In this document: piece by piece, positions 1-7,797 of the stretch | Layout of the letters: every line of letters starts with the position of its first letter | Position numbering within the stretch: position 1 is the first letter of the stretch | NCBI RefSeq assembly: GCF_001315105.1 | Contig: NZ_BAZR01000007.1 | Span: 1 to 64,000, forward strand | Origin: Paenibacillus sp. JCM 10914 | GTDB lineage: Bacteria; Bacillota; Bacilli; Paenibacillales; Paenibacillaceae | DNA length: 64,000 bases | Direction: 5' to 3' | The notes under the pieces: generated by a model | Seen by the model: only the letters and a program-made list of their open reading frames with translations | Told to the model about the DNA's origin: nothing | Databases searched by the model: none | Position numbers and translations under genes: made by a program

Positions 1-74
1 ACCTTAGTAAATTTAGTCATAAAAAACTGCACCTCCAACTGTTAGACTGTGTCTAACAATTGGGGTGCAGTTCA
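1..74. mobile_element. Probable end of an IS3-family (IS150-group) insertion sequence
   Basis: Bases 25-47 and 51-72 form an almost perfect inverted repeat around a 3-base loop, with one mismatch and one bulge. The outer part of the right arm, AATTGGGGTGCAGTT, resembles the terminal repeats I know from IS150-type elements (ends like TGTACTGCACCC). These elements often carry a hairpin that includes the terminal repeat just after the transposase stop codon. I infer that the transposase lies before base 1 and that the element ends near base 74. No transposase coding is visible. It could instead be an unrelated hairpin; the identification rests on the end sequence only. Confidence 0.45.
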
Positions 75-250
75 TAACAGCGGCTTTTTCTATATAAAAG
101 AGTGTGGGAATCGTACGCCTAAAATTGCCATGGATACATCCTATAATAATAAAAAATTGAATATAAGTCTACCATTTTTTTCTTGGAGATCATATGCTAT
201 GAAAGCGACCGCGGCGCTAAAATATGGTTTAATGAAGGGAGTATCTCTGC

Positions 251-727
251 ATGATCACACTTCGAAAAATTACGCTGGATAATCGGCGTGATATTTTTAA
301 CCTGAGCGTCACGGAAGAACAACGCCGCTTTGTGGCCTCCAACCTATCCAGCGTGGCTTCCAGTTATGTGTTGGCGACCAATGGGGGGCACCCTTATCCT
401 TTTGCCATTTATGCGCACGAAGATCCGGTCGGTTTTGTTTTGATTACCTATCAAATTACCAGTTACGATTTGCCTTCTTTCAGTGAAGACGGTTATTGCA
501 TTTTGCGACTCATGATCGATCATCGATACCAGAATCAAGGTTATGGGCGGGAAGCGATGCATCAAATCATGGAGTTTATCCGCACCTTTCCGGCAGGTCC
601 TGCCCGCTTCTGCTGGCTTACTTACAAACAGGATAACGTAAATGCAAAGAAACTGTATGAAAGCTTCGGCTTCCGTGACAATGGGGAAGTTATTCATGAC
701 GAGTACGTTGCTGTCATAGAGCTTTAA
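251..727 (+). CDS. GNAT acetyltransferase, BltD-like (polyamine/small amine)
   Basis: A 158-residue GCN5-related N-acetyltransferase, which moves an acetyl group from acetyl-CoA to an amine. The acetyl-CoA-binding motif is QNQGYGREA, preceded by a typical beta-strand (LRLMIDHRY), and the C-terminal NVNAKKLYESFGF motif is also typical of the fold. The overall pattern resembles Bacillus BltD spermine/spermidine acetyltransferase, but the substrate is inferred. The ATG at 251 follows the Shine-Dalgarno GAAGGGAG with good spacing. The nucleotidyltransferase gene follows 46 bases later, so the two may be co-transcribed. Confidence 0.8.
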   Translation: MITLRKITLDNRRDIFNLSVTEEQRRFVASNLSSVASSYVLATNGGHPYPFAIYAHEDPVGFVLITYQITSYDLPSFSEDGYCILRLMIDHRYQNQGYGREAMHQIMEFIRTFPAGPARFCWLTYKQDNVNAKKLYESFGFRDNGEVIHDEYVAVIEL

Positions 728-773
728 GTGCACAAGCACTCAAACATCATGATTGAAGGAGGGGGAACTATTC

Positions 774-1577
774 ATGCATAATAATTTGCAAGCAGGTTAT
801 GGCCTGGATTCCAACGGCTACATAGTGAGCGACGTTTCCATAGATAAGATTTCCAGCGCTTACGACGAGTGCATACAAGAATCAGTGGAGCAGCTACTCA
901 AGCTGTTTCCAAATACATTGCATAGCCTATACGCCTATGGCAGTGTCGCAAGAGGTGAAGCCGTTGTCGGCAAGTCCGATCTGGATCTTCTCGTGGTGTT
1001 TCACCATGCGCTGAGTTCTACGGAGACCGCGGAGTTAAAAGCACTCGCGAATGCACTGTCGGAAAAATACATCACCTTGATTCGTGATGTTGGGATCGCG
1101 GTTACCACTACCGATCATGTCTTAGACCCGGCCAACTACGATGAACAGGCTTTTATTCGCGAGTTATGCGTATCTGTCCACGGCCCGGATATTCGAGAGC
1201 ATTTCGGACCTTACAAGCTAACGCCAGAGATCGCTATCAGTTTTAACGGAGATATTGCCGGGGTTTTAGCAAGAGCCATCAGCAGGTTAGAATCAGCCAC
1301 AAACGAGGAGTTTAAGACGGTAACAAAGAATTTTGCCCGGAAGCTAATTCGGACATCCTATTCCATGGTCATGGCACGATCACAAATTTGGACGACTCGT
1401 CTTCATGAACAGAGTGATGTATTCGTTCAATATTTCCAGGATAAAGAACCGGTTATCCGCACTTTACAGAAATGGGTGGAGCAGCCGCCCACAAATCGTG
1501 AACAAGTCTTTAAGCTATTTATTAGCGAGGGCGAGTGGCTCACTGCGAACTTCGAGCGTGAAGCACGGATCATTTAA
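774..1577 (+). CDS. Nucleotidyltransferase-fold protein (aminoglycoside adenylyltransferase-like)
   Basis: A 267-residue protein with the polymerase-beta-type nucleotidyltransferase signature YGSVARGEAVVGKSDLDLLVV near residue 60. The GS motif and the DxD pair would hold the metal ions and the nucleotide. The C-terminal half is helical and lacks an obvious second catalytic motif. Proteins of this shape include ANT-type aminoglycoside adenylyltransferases, so nucleotidylation of a small molecule is likely, but resistance is not shown. The reading frame opens at a TTG at 753, but ATG 774 sits 7 bases after AAGGAGGGGG and is preferred. A terminator follows at 1600. Confidence 0.75.
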   Translation: MHNNLQAGYGLDSNGYIVSDVSIDKISSAYDECIQESVEQLLKLFPNTLHSLYAYGSVARGEAVVGKSDLDLLVVFHHALSSTETAELKALANALSEKYITLIRDVGIAVTTTDHVLDPANYDEQAFIRELCVSVHGPDIREHFGPYKLTPEIAISFNGDIAGVLARAISRLESATNEEFKTVTKNFARKLIRTSYSMVMARSQIWTTRLHEQSDVFVQYFQDKEPVIRTLQKWVEQPPTNREQVFKLFISEGEWLTANFEREARII

Positions 1578-1599
1578 AGGGATAGTACAATAGGAATAA

Positions 1600-1646
1600 C
1601 CCCCAGATTTTCTCACCTTGCCGAGGTAGAGACCTGGGGGTTTTCT
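1600..1646 (+). terminator. Intrinsic terminator after the nucleotidyltransferase gene
   Basis: CCCCCAG (1600-1606) pairs with CTGGGGG (1634-1640). An inner stem CTCACCT/AGGTAGAG closes a short loop, and TTTTCT follows. It ends the transcript of the two preceding genes. Confidence 0.8.
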
Positions 1647-1701
1647 GTCTGGTTGGTCAAGAAGAAGCAAGATAATTGATGTTAATGATTTAATTTGTTA
1701 A

Positions 1702-1730
1702 GTGTTATGTAACCGTTGTCATTCTATAAT
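1702..1730 (+). promoter_or_regulatory. Promoter with CcpA cre site upstream of xynA
   Basis: TGTAACCGTTGTCA at 1708-1721 matches the catabolite-responsive element consensus TGWNANCGNTNWCA at every defined position. It lies 3 bases before a -10 box TATAAT (1725-1730); the -35 region is weak. A CcpA site here would repress xylanase transcription on preferred sugars, as is usual for Bacillus-type hydrolase genes. The transcript would have a leader of roughly 120 bases before the gene. Confidence 0.7.
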
Positions 1731-1859
1731 TTGCATAGAAAGGAGGTAAAAGTAAAAACGGGCAATGTGTGAAGTCGGCAGCGAATCGAATCGCAGCGAG
1801 ATCCGTTTACCTAAGCGATTACGCACTACATGTAACCCCAAAATTTGAGGAGGTAGATT

Positions 1860-2495
1860 ATGTTAAAGTTCGGGAAGAAATTGATGACGTTAGCTCTTGC
1901 AGCTACCATGAGTTTTGGATTCTTTGCAACCACTTCGAGTGCTGCGACAGATTACTGGCAGAATTGGACCGATGGTGGCGGAACTGTCAATGCCGTTAAT
2001 GGCTCCGGTGGTAACTACAGCGTGAATTGGCAGAACACCGGAAATTTCGTTGTCGGTAAGGGCTGGAATACGGGATCACCTAATCGTACGGTTAACTACA
2101 ATGCGGGCGTCTGGGCACCATCGGGCAATGGCTATCTAACGCTCTACGGCTGGACGAGAAATTCTCTTATCGAATATTATGTCGTGGACAGCTGGGGCAC
2201 GTATCGACCTACCGGCACACATAAAGGGACGGTAACGAGTGATGGTGGCACTTATGATATCTACACTACCATGCGGTATAACGCACCATCCATTGATGGC
2301 ACACAGACTTTTGCTCAGTACTGGAGCGTTCGCCAGTCGAAGAGACAGACCGGAGTCAATTCCGCGATTACTTTCAGCAATCACGTAAACGCATGGTCAA
2401 GCAAAGGAATGAACTTGGGCAGCAGCTGGTCCTACCAGGTGTTAGCGACCGAGGGATATCAGAGCAGCGGAAGCTCCAATGTAACCGTGTGGTAA
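1860..2495 (+). CDS. xynA: Secreted endo-1,4-beta-xylanase, glycoside hydrolase family 11
   Basis: A 211-residue single-domain xylanase that cuts beta-1,4-xylan outside the cell with retention of configuration. Residues 1 to about 28 form a Sec signal peptide (basic start, hydrophobic core, cleavage after SSAA). The mature part begins TDYWQNW, as in Bacillus circulans/subtilis XynA, and has their usual length of about 183-185 residues. Catalytic glutamates are E105 in LIEYYVV (nucleophile) and E198 in ATEGY (acid/base). The PSIDGTQTF thumb loop is present. The start follows GAGGAGG with ideal spacing. A cre-linked promoter lies upstream, and the gene appears to be monocistronic. Confidence 0.97.
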   Translation: MLKFGKKLMTLALAATMSFGFFATTSSAATDYWQNWTDGGGTVNAVNGSGGNYSVNWQNTGNFVVGKGWNTGSPNRTVNYNAGVWAPSGNGYLTLYGWTRNSLIEYYVVDSWGTYRPTGTHKGTVTSDGGTYDIYTTMRYNAPSIDGTQTFAQYWSVRQSKRQTGVNSAITFSNHVNAWSSKGMNLGSSWSYQVLATEGYQSSGSSNVTVW

Positions 2496-2683
2496 TCCTG
2501 CTATTCTGACATCCATGAATGAAATCGATCGTCTTGTGAGCGCTTAATACAGCCGAGTTAACGATTACCCGGATACGTTACAAGGCCGTTCTCGACAAGA
2601 GTTGCGGCCTGTGACGTGCCGGACATGAAATTGCAAGCTTGTCATGCCTATCATTTTTTGGTCAGCCTAAAGGAGATATATCC

Positions 2684-3535
2684 ATGAGAAAGTTATGTAT
2701 GCTCTTGATGATAGCAGCAATGGTAGTTATGAGCGCTTGTTCGCAAGATCAACCGGAAACGAAGGATAGGGAAGATGATCATCTCGTATTCGTGGAAGGG
2801 GGGACATTCAAGAATCGAAATACGAATTACGTTGGGGCCGAAGTGACATTATCAAGCTTTTATATCGGTAAATACGAGGTCACGCAAAAAGAATGGGCAG
2901 AAGTGATGGGGAGCAATCCCTCGGGATTTAAAGGCGATGATCTGCCTGTCGAAATGGTAAGTTGGTACGATGCTTTAGCATACTGCAATCAAAGAAGCGT
3001 GAAAGAAGGATTTACCCCTTATTACAACATCGACAAGAACAAGAAAGATCCAAACAACAAGAACGCTAACGATAATGTAAAATGGACCGTCACCGTCAAC
3101 AAGGACGCGAACGGTTACCGCTTGCCTACGGAAATCGAGTGGGAATATGCCGCAAGTGGTGGTCAGTCAAGTCAGAATTACACCTATAGCGGGAGCAATA
3201 ATGCCGACGATGTCGCATGGTATTGGAAAAACGCCGGAGACAAGTACTTATCTGGGGACTGGAACTGGCCTATTATAGAGAATAATCGGAATCAATCCAA
3301 ATCGATCGGTATGCAGAAGCCCAATGAGCTCGGCATTTATGATATGTCCGGTAACGTAAGGGAATGGTGTTGGGATTGGTATGAGCATCCTGAGCTTCCG
3401 AAGAATACCTACCGAGTCGTAAAAGGCGGCGGATGGATCGGGGATGTCAGCAATAACGAAATCGCTTTTCGCGGCAAGTTCGATCCGAATGGATATGGAC
3501 CAGACCAAGGCTTTCGAGTCGTTCGCTCTGGTTAG
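2684..3535 (+). CDS. Lipoprotein with FGE-sulfatase/SUMF1-type domain
   Basis: A 283-residue protein with a lipoprotein signal (lipobox MSAC, lipidated C19), so anchored on the outer face of the membrane. The body is a formylglycine-generating-enzyme-type (SUMF1) domain: FVEGGTFKN, FYIGKYEVTQKEWAEVMG, YRLPTEIEWEYAASGG, MSGNVREWCWDWY and GFRVVRSG are all recognisable. True sulfatase activators carry cysteines near the end of the domain (RCAxR region). Here that region reads EIAFRGKF without cysteine, so formylglycine synthesis is unlikely and a binding or structural role is more plausible. The frame opens at 2639, but ATG 2684 follows AAAGGAGATATA and begins the signal peptide. No sulfatase gene is nearby. 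Confidence 0.8.
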   Translation: MRKLCMLLMIAAMVVMSACSQDQPETKDREDDHLVFVEGGTFKNRNTNYVGAEVTLSSFYIGKYEVTQKEWAEVMGSNPSGFKGDDLPVEMVSWYDALAYCNQRSVKEGFTPYYNIDKNKKDPNNKNANDNVKWTVTVNKDANGYRLPTEIEWEYAASGGQSSQNYTYSGSNNADDVAWYWKNAGDKYLSGDWNWPIIENNRNQSKSIGMQKPNELGIYDMSGNVREWCWDWYEHPELPKNTYRVVKGGGWIGDVSNNEIAFRGKFDPNGYGPDQGFRVVRSG

Positions 3536-3555
3536 CGATCAGCAATAATTCATGT

Positions 3556-3584
3556 TTGACAGCATCTGAAAACCCTTGTACATT
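3556..3584 (+). promoter_or_regulatory. Sigma-A promoter of the thiamine-salvage operon
   Basis: TTGACA (3556-3561), a 17-base spacer and TACATT (3579-3584) lie just ahead of the riboswitch. The spacing to the riboswitch start (about 20 bases) is what a transcription-attenuation leader needs. Confidence 0.6.
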
Positions 3585-3604
3585 AGTAGACAATAGAATT
3601 GAAA

Positions 3605-3694
3605 GTCCACTAGGGGAGCCGTAGGCGGCTGAGACAAGAGCATATCTTGGACCCTTTGAACCTGATCTAGTTCGTACTAGCGTAGGAAAGTGGA
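3605..3694 (+). promoter_or_regulatory. TPP riboswitch (THI element)
   Basis: The conserved thiamine pyrophosphate aptamer is clear. The P1 stem is TCCAC/GTGGA (3606-3610 and 3690-3694). The core contains GGGGAGCC, GGCTGAGA, then ACCCTTTGAACCTGATC, and ends CTAGCGTAGGAAAGTGG. Binding of TPP would favour the terminator at 3748-3779 and switch off tenA-thiM-thiD-thiE when thiamine is sufficient. Confidence 0.97.
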
Positions 3695-3747
3695 GCCTTT
3701 AGATATGAAATCTCGGTGCGTTTATGGCGTATCGGGTTTTATTGATG

Positions 3748-3779
3748 AAGCCGCTCCAGTTTTCGGGGCGGCTTTTTTT
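3748..3779 (+). terminator. Riboswitch expression-platform terminator
   Basis: AAGCCGCTCC pairs with GGGGCGGCTT (one G-U pair) over a 7-base loop and is followed by a run of T. It lies between the TPP aptamer and tenA, so control is by premature termination. Confidence 0.9.
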
Positions 3780-3837
3780 AATGTGTCGTGACCTCAGTGG
3801 GCTTTCTGTTCTTCATCATGGTGGAGGAGGAAATAAC

Positions 3838-4524
3838 ATGAGGTTCACGCAAGAGCTTCGTCAACAAGCGGACGGTATATTTGAGGCTATTTTCGAACAC
3901 CCCTTCGTGAGGGGCATCGCCGATGGTTCACTGGATCGGGGACAGTTAATTCATTACGTGAAGCAGGACTTCGAGTATTTGAACGCCTATATGCGGATCT
4001 ACGGCATCGCGATTGCCAAATCGACTAGCAGGGAAGAGATTGCCGCTTTTAACGAACAGATTTCATTTATCATGCACAGCGAAGTCCATCCGCACCAGAA
4101 TTTCTGCTCGGCTGCAGGGGTGAAGTATGAAGAACTTCAAGGTTATCCGCTTGCTCCGTCCGCGCATCATTATATTCGCCATATGTTGACGGTCGCGCAC
4201 GAAGGTACTCTGGGCGAGATCATGTCCGTGCTGCTGCCTTGCCCTTGGACTTACTTCGAGATTGGATCCAGACTGCTGGGGACCGTGAAGCCGGATGAAT
4301 CCCATCCTTTCTATGATTGGATCTATTTCTATGGCAACCGCGGGGAAGACGCAACAACCACGTTCCGCAAACGCGTGGATGAATGGGCTGAACAGGCAAC
4401 GATAGCTGAGCGGGATCGGATGAAGGAGCATTTCATGCTGAGCTGCCAGCTGGAATACATGTTCTGGGACATGGCTTATAAACAAGAGGAATGGCCGGTA
4501 CGACTGCAAACTTCGGATAAATAA
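3838..4524 (+). CDS. tenA: Aminopyrimidine aminohydrolase / thiaminase II
   Basis: A 228-residue all-helical TenA protein. It hydrolyses aminopyrimidine breakdown products of thiamine (and thiamine itself) to give the HMP precursor for salvage. The active-site cysteine in LLPCPWTYFEIG falls exactly at residue 135, the number used for Bacillus subtilis TenA. FEHPFVRGIADGSL near the N terminus and the C-terminal YMFWDMAY are also typical. The frame opens at 3724, but ATG 3838 follows GGAGGAGGAAAT. It is the first gene after the TPP riboswitch, and thiM follows 58 bases later. Confidence 0.95.
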   Translation: MRFTQELRQQADGIFEAIFEHPFVRGIADGSLDRGQLIHYVKQDFEYLNAYMRIYGIAIAKSTSREEIAAFNEQISFIMHSEVHPHQNFCSAAGVKYEELQGYPLAPSAHHYIRHMLTVAHEGTLGEIMSVLLPCPWTYFEIGSRLLGTVKPDESHPFYDWIYFYGNRGEDATTTFRKRVDEWAEQATIAERDRMKEHFMLSCQLEYMFWDMAYKQEEWPVRLQTSDK

Positions 4525-4582
4525 TCGCATCCGTTACGGATAGATACGAAAATATCAACATGACTGAGAGAGGTTGATGAAC

Positions 4583-5425
4583 ATGCATGCTTGGGAAAAT
4601 GAGATAGCGACGCTGATGACAAAGGTACAGCAGACGAGCCCCCTCGTTCACAATATGACGAACGTGGTAGTGACGAATTTTACGGCTAACGGCTTGTACG
4701 CGCTTGGGGCGTTGCCGGTCATGGCATACGCCCAGGAGGAAGTGGCGGATATGGCTGCCATTGCGGGGGCGCTCGTATTAAATATTGGCACATTGAACGG
4801 GGAACAGATCGATGCCATGATTATCGCAGGACAATCGGCGAATGCGCACGGTGTCCCGGTGCTGTTGGACCCGGTAGGTGCCGGAGCGACAGCTTTCCGA
4901 ACCCAATCGGCCCTGCGGATTCTGCGCGAGGTGAAGGTTTCTCTCATACGCGGGAATGCCGCTGAGATGGCCCACTTGATCGGCGAAGCGCGGGAGATCA
5001 AAGGCGTAGATGCCGGCGATAGTGCAGGCAGCCATCATGCCGAACTGGCAATCAGAGCGGCGCAGCAATTAAATACGATGGTTGCCATTACCGGGAAAGA
5101 GGATGCTATTACGGACGGAAACAACGTGAGAATTGTTAGCGGAGGGGATGCGCTGCTAACCAAAGTAACTGGCGCCGGATGCCTGCTGACCTCGGTATTA
5201 GGTGCCTTTGCTGCGGTGGAATCGAACTTGCTTCTGGCCGGCACTGCCGGCTTAGCTTTCTATGGGGCGGCAGCTGCCAGAGCGGCAGAGCGCTCAACAA
5301 ATCTTGGACCGGGTAGCTTTCAGATCATTTTCTTGGATGAGTTGGCGAATCTGAATCCAGATTCTTTAGCGGGATATGCCGCTGTTCGAGACGGGAACGC
5401 GACGTCTGCGGGGGGTTCGCAATGA
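4583..5425 (+). CDS. thiM: Hydroxyethylthiazole kinase
   Basis: A 280-residue ThiM that phosphorylates 4-methyl-5-(2-hydroxyethyl)thiazole with ATP in the cytoplasm, a thiamine-salvage step. Signatures are VHNMTNVVVTNFTANGLYAL near the N terminus, LLDPVGAGATAFR, RGNAAEMAHL, and VTGAGCLLTSVLGAFAAV with the conserved GAGC loop. Three start codons crowd together (TTG 4574, ATG 4577, ATG 4583); 4583 has the best spacing from GAGAGAGG. The end overlaps thiD by 4 bases (ATGA), implying translational coupling. Confidence 0.95.
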   Translation: MHAWENEIATLMTKVQQTSPLVHNMTNVVVTNFTANGLYALGALPVMAYAQEEVADMAAIAGALVLNIGTLNGEQIDAMIIAGQSANAHGVPVLLDPVGAGATAFRTQSALRILREVKVSLIRGNAAEMAHLIGEAREIKGVDAGDSAGSHHAELAIRAAQQLNTMVAITGKEDAITDGNNVRIVSGGDALLTKVTGAGCLLTSVLGAFAAVESNLLLAGTAGLAFYGAAAARAAERSTNLGPGSFQIIFLDELANLNPDSLAGYAAVRDGNATSAGGSQ

Positions 5426-6264
5426 AGGCTCACATCCCGCGCGCGCTGACGATTGCTGGATCTGATAGTGGTGGTGGAGCCGGTATACAAGCGGATCTGA
5501 AGACCTTTCAGGAACTTGATGTTTACGGCATGTCGGCCATTACCGCAATTACGATCCAAAATACGTTGGGCGTTCACGGGGTGTACCCGCTTCCACCCAA
5601 GGCTGTCGCGGAACAGATCGAGGCGGTAGGCTCAGATCTGGGTGTAGACGCATTAAAGACGGGAATGCTGTTCAATGCAGAAATCACTCGCCTGGTTGCA
5701 CAACAAATTCGATTATTCGGTTGGAATAATGTCGTTGTTGATCCTGTGATGATTGCCAAAGGTGGGGCGCAACTGCTTCAGAACGAGGCGGTGCAGGCAT
5801 TAATCGAGGATTTGCTCCCGCTATCACGGGTCGTTACTCCCAATATTCCGGAAGCTGAAGTACTGGCAGGCATGAGAATCCGCACGATGGAGGATCGACA
5901 GGAAGCCGCGAAGCGTATTCATGCGCTTGGCGCTGAATACGTAGTGATCAAAGGCGGTCACGATCAAGGGGTGGGATTGCTTACAGAGGATAATAACACA
6001 ATCATTGACCTCGTATATGATGGTACAACTTTCACGAAATTAGATGGCGAGAGAATTGATACCGTTCACACACACGGTACCGGATGTACGTTCTCTGCTG
6101 CGATCACCGCAGGATTGGCTCAAGGCCAGAGCGTACTTCACGCTATTCATAACGGGCGTTTATTCATTCAGGCTGCCATTGAGGATGGTTTGCATGTGGG
6201 AAATGGACAGGGCCCGACGAACCACTGGGCGTACCAACGCCGCCTTCAGGGGGGAGAGCGATGA
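5422..6264 (+). CDS. thiD: Hydroxymethylpyrimidine (phosphate) kinase
   Basis: A 280-residue ribokinase-family enzyme that phosphorylates HMP and then HMP-phosphate to the pyrophosphate. The N-terminal TIAGSDSGGGAGIQADLKTF, the MSAITAITIQNT segment, DPVMIAKGG, and the C-terminal HTHGTGCTFSAAI with the catalytic-loop aspartate region replaced by the family's GTGC motif are all present. Length is normal. It overlaps thiM and thiE by 4 bases each, so the three are translationally coupled. Confidence 0.95.
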   Translation: MKAHIPRALTIAGSDSGGGAGIQADLKTFQELDVYGMSAITAITIQNTLGVHGVYPLPPKAVAEQIEAVGSDLGVDALKTGMLFNAEITRLVAQQIRLFGWNNVVVDPVMIAKGGAQLLQNEAVQALIEDLLPLSRVVTPNIPEAEVLAGMRIRTMEDRQEAAKRIHALGAEYVVIKGGHDQGVGLLTEDNNTIIDLVYDGTTFTKLDGERIDTVHTHGTGCTFSAAITAGLAQGQSVLHAIHNGRLFIQAAIEDGLHVGNGQGPTNHWAYQRRLQGGER

Positions 6265-6932
6265 CAGGGAGAGTGGAACCTGGAAGAATGAGACAGCATT
6301 TACGAATGTACCTCGTGATTGGCAGTGTCAACTGTACGACTAAGCCAAGCTGGGTCGTGCAGGAAGCATTGGCCGGAGGAACGACCATGATCCAGTTCCG
6401 AGAGAAAGGAGAGAGTGCGCTTAGCGGAGAAGCAATGCTTCAATTTGCACAACAAATGCAAGCTCAGTGTCGCCAGGCAGGTGTGCCTTTCATCGTCAAT
6501 GATGATGTCGAGCTGGCACTGAAGCTGGATGCCGACGGCATCCATATTGGCCAGGACGATGAAAGCGCAGCTTCAGTCCGCGAGCGGATGGGTAATCGAA
6601 TACTTGGTGTCTCTGTACATACCGTAGAGCAAGCAAGACGTGCGATTCTCGCTGGCGCTGATTATCTTGGCATCGGTCCGATCTATCCGACGAGCTCGAA
6701 GTCAGATGCCAAGGCAGCGCGAGGCACGGTGGTTCTCCATGAAATGCGGGCAGCCGGCATTCCATTGCCGATCGTAGCCATCGGGGGAATAACGGTAGAG
6801 CGGGTTCAAGAAGTGATGGAAGCGGGTGCTGACGGCGTAGCGGTTATCTCCGCCGTGACGGGAGCGCCGTCGGTACGGAAGGCTGTAGAGGATATGGTAG
6901 GAAAAATAGCAGGTGTAACTGAAGCGACATGA
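6261..6932 (+). CDS. thiE: Thiamine-phosphate synthase
   Basis: A 223-residue TIM-barrel enzyme that joins HMP pyrophosphate to thiazole phosphate, making thiamine phosphate. Family motifs are TMIQFREKG, FIVNDDVELALKLDADGIHIGQDD (substrate and Mg binding), YLGIGPIYPTSSKSDA and VAIGGI. The ATG overlaps the thiD stop. Together with TenA, ThiM and ThiD this completes thiamine salvage. ThiC, ThiG and ThiO, needed for de novo synthesis, are not in the window. Confidence 0.95.
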   Translation: MTGRVEPGRMRQHLRMYLVIGSVNCTTKPSWVVQEALAGGTTMIQFREKGESALSGEAMLQFAQQMQAQCRQAGVPFIVNDDVELALKLDADGIHIGQDDESAASVRERMGNRILGVSVHTVEQARRAILAGADYLGIGPIYPTSSKSDAKAARGTVVLHEMRAAGIPLPIVAIGGITVERVQEVMEAGADGVAVISAVTGAPSVRKAVEDMVGKIAGVTEAT

Positions 6933-6939
6933 TGATAAC

Positions 6940-6979
6940 GAACAATCCCCGCCGACTATGGAGCCGGCGGGGATTGTTC
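6940..6979. terminator. Bidirectional terminator between thiE and the iron-transport ATPase gene
   Basis: GAACAATCCCCGCCG (6940-6954) and CGGCGGGGATTGTTC (6965-6979) form a perfect 15-bp stem between two convergent genes. It can serve both strands. Confidence 0.8.
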
Positions 6980-6987
6980 GAATGTCG

Positions 6988-7797
6988 TCAAACCGTAAGG
7001 ACATGATAGCGTCCTTTAGGAATGACATGGGGGCAACCAGACACCGGATCTTCGATCACGGCGCAATGAAGTCCGAAGATGTCTTGGATCAAACTGCTCG
7101 TAATGACCGACGACGGTGCGCCTTCAGCGACAAGCTTGCCTTCATACAAGGCTATGATATGATCCGCATATCGCGCAGACAGGTTAATGTCATGCAGAAC
7201 CATCACGATGGTCGTACCGTGTTTGCGGTTCAGATCCGTGAGCAGATCCAGAATTTCGATCTGATACGTAATATCCAAAAAGGTGGTCGGTTCATCAAGC
7301 AGCAAGATGTCGGTTTGCTGCGCTAGCGCCATGGCAATCCACACGCGCTGTCGTTGACCACCGGAAAGCTCGTCAATGTTATGGTTGGCGAACTCCGTGA
7401 TGTTCATGATGTCCATCGCTTCGGCTACCGCCTCTTCGTCCTTTTTGCTCCAGCTGCTCATCCAGGATTGATGCGGGAATCTGCCACGGCCGACGAGATC
7501 GGCAACGGAGATGCCTTCAGGAACGATAGGTGACTGCGGCAGCAGACCCAGCACCCGGGCTAGCGGCTTAGGCGGCAGTTTGCCGATTGGTTTTCCGTCC
7601 AACGTAACTTGTCCGGAGTCAGGCTTGATCAACCGGGCCATCGTCTTGAGCAGGGTTGACTTTCCGCAGCCGTTGGCTCCGATGATGACACTGATCTTAT
7701 GGCTGGGAATCTCGAGGCTGACGTCTTGAATGACCGTCTTGTTTTCGTATCCCGCAACGACATGTTCGGCTTTGAAAATATGCGTTGATTTCATCAT
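6988..7797 (-). CDS. Iron-siderophore ABC transporter ATPase
   Basis: A 269-residue FecE/YusV-type ATPase that powers uptake of ferric siderophores across the membrane. Walker A is GANGCGKST, the Q-loop is near LLPQSP, the ABC signature is LSGGQRQR, Walker B is ILLLDEPTTFLD and the H-loop is VLHD. The ATG at 7797 follows AAAGGGA and overlaps the end of the upstream permease gene by 4 bases. It is the last gene of a four-gene minus-strand operon (binding protein, permease, permease, ATPase). Confidence 0.93.
   Translation of the reverse strand: MMKSTHIFKAEHVVAGYENKTVIQDVSLEIPSHKISVIIGANGCGKSTLLKTMARLIKPDSGQVTLDGKPIGKLPPKPLARVLGLLPQSPIVPEGISVADLVGRGRFPHQSWMSSWSKKDEEAVAEAMDIMNITEFANHNIDELSGGQRQRVWIAMALAQQTDILLLDEPTTFLDITYQIEILDLLTDLNRKHGTTIVMVLHDINLSARYADHIIALYEGKLVAEGAPSSVITSSLIQDIFGLHCAVIEDPVSGCPHVIPKGRYHVLTV

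Noticed and set aside
49..282. 77-codon ORF at the left edge
   Set aside because: It runs through the IS-end repeat and overlaps the acetyltransferase start; no Shine-Dalgarno and no family resemblance.
344..739. Long minus-strand ORFs opposite real genes (for example 344-739, 4063-4530, 35458-35922, 42467-43231)
   Set aside because: They mirror well-supported plus-strand genes, lack Shine-Dalgarno sequences and show no family motifs.
2583..2608. Hairpin GGCCG...CGGCC after xynA
   Set aside because: The stem is short with bulges and no T run follows, so I do not call it a terminator.
2684..3535. Naming the FGE-type protein a sulfatase-activating enzyme
   Set aside because: The cysteines needed for formylglycine synthesis are absent and no sulfatase gene is nearby.
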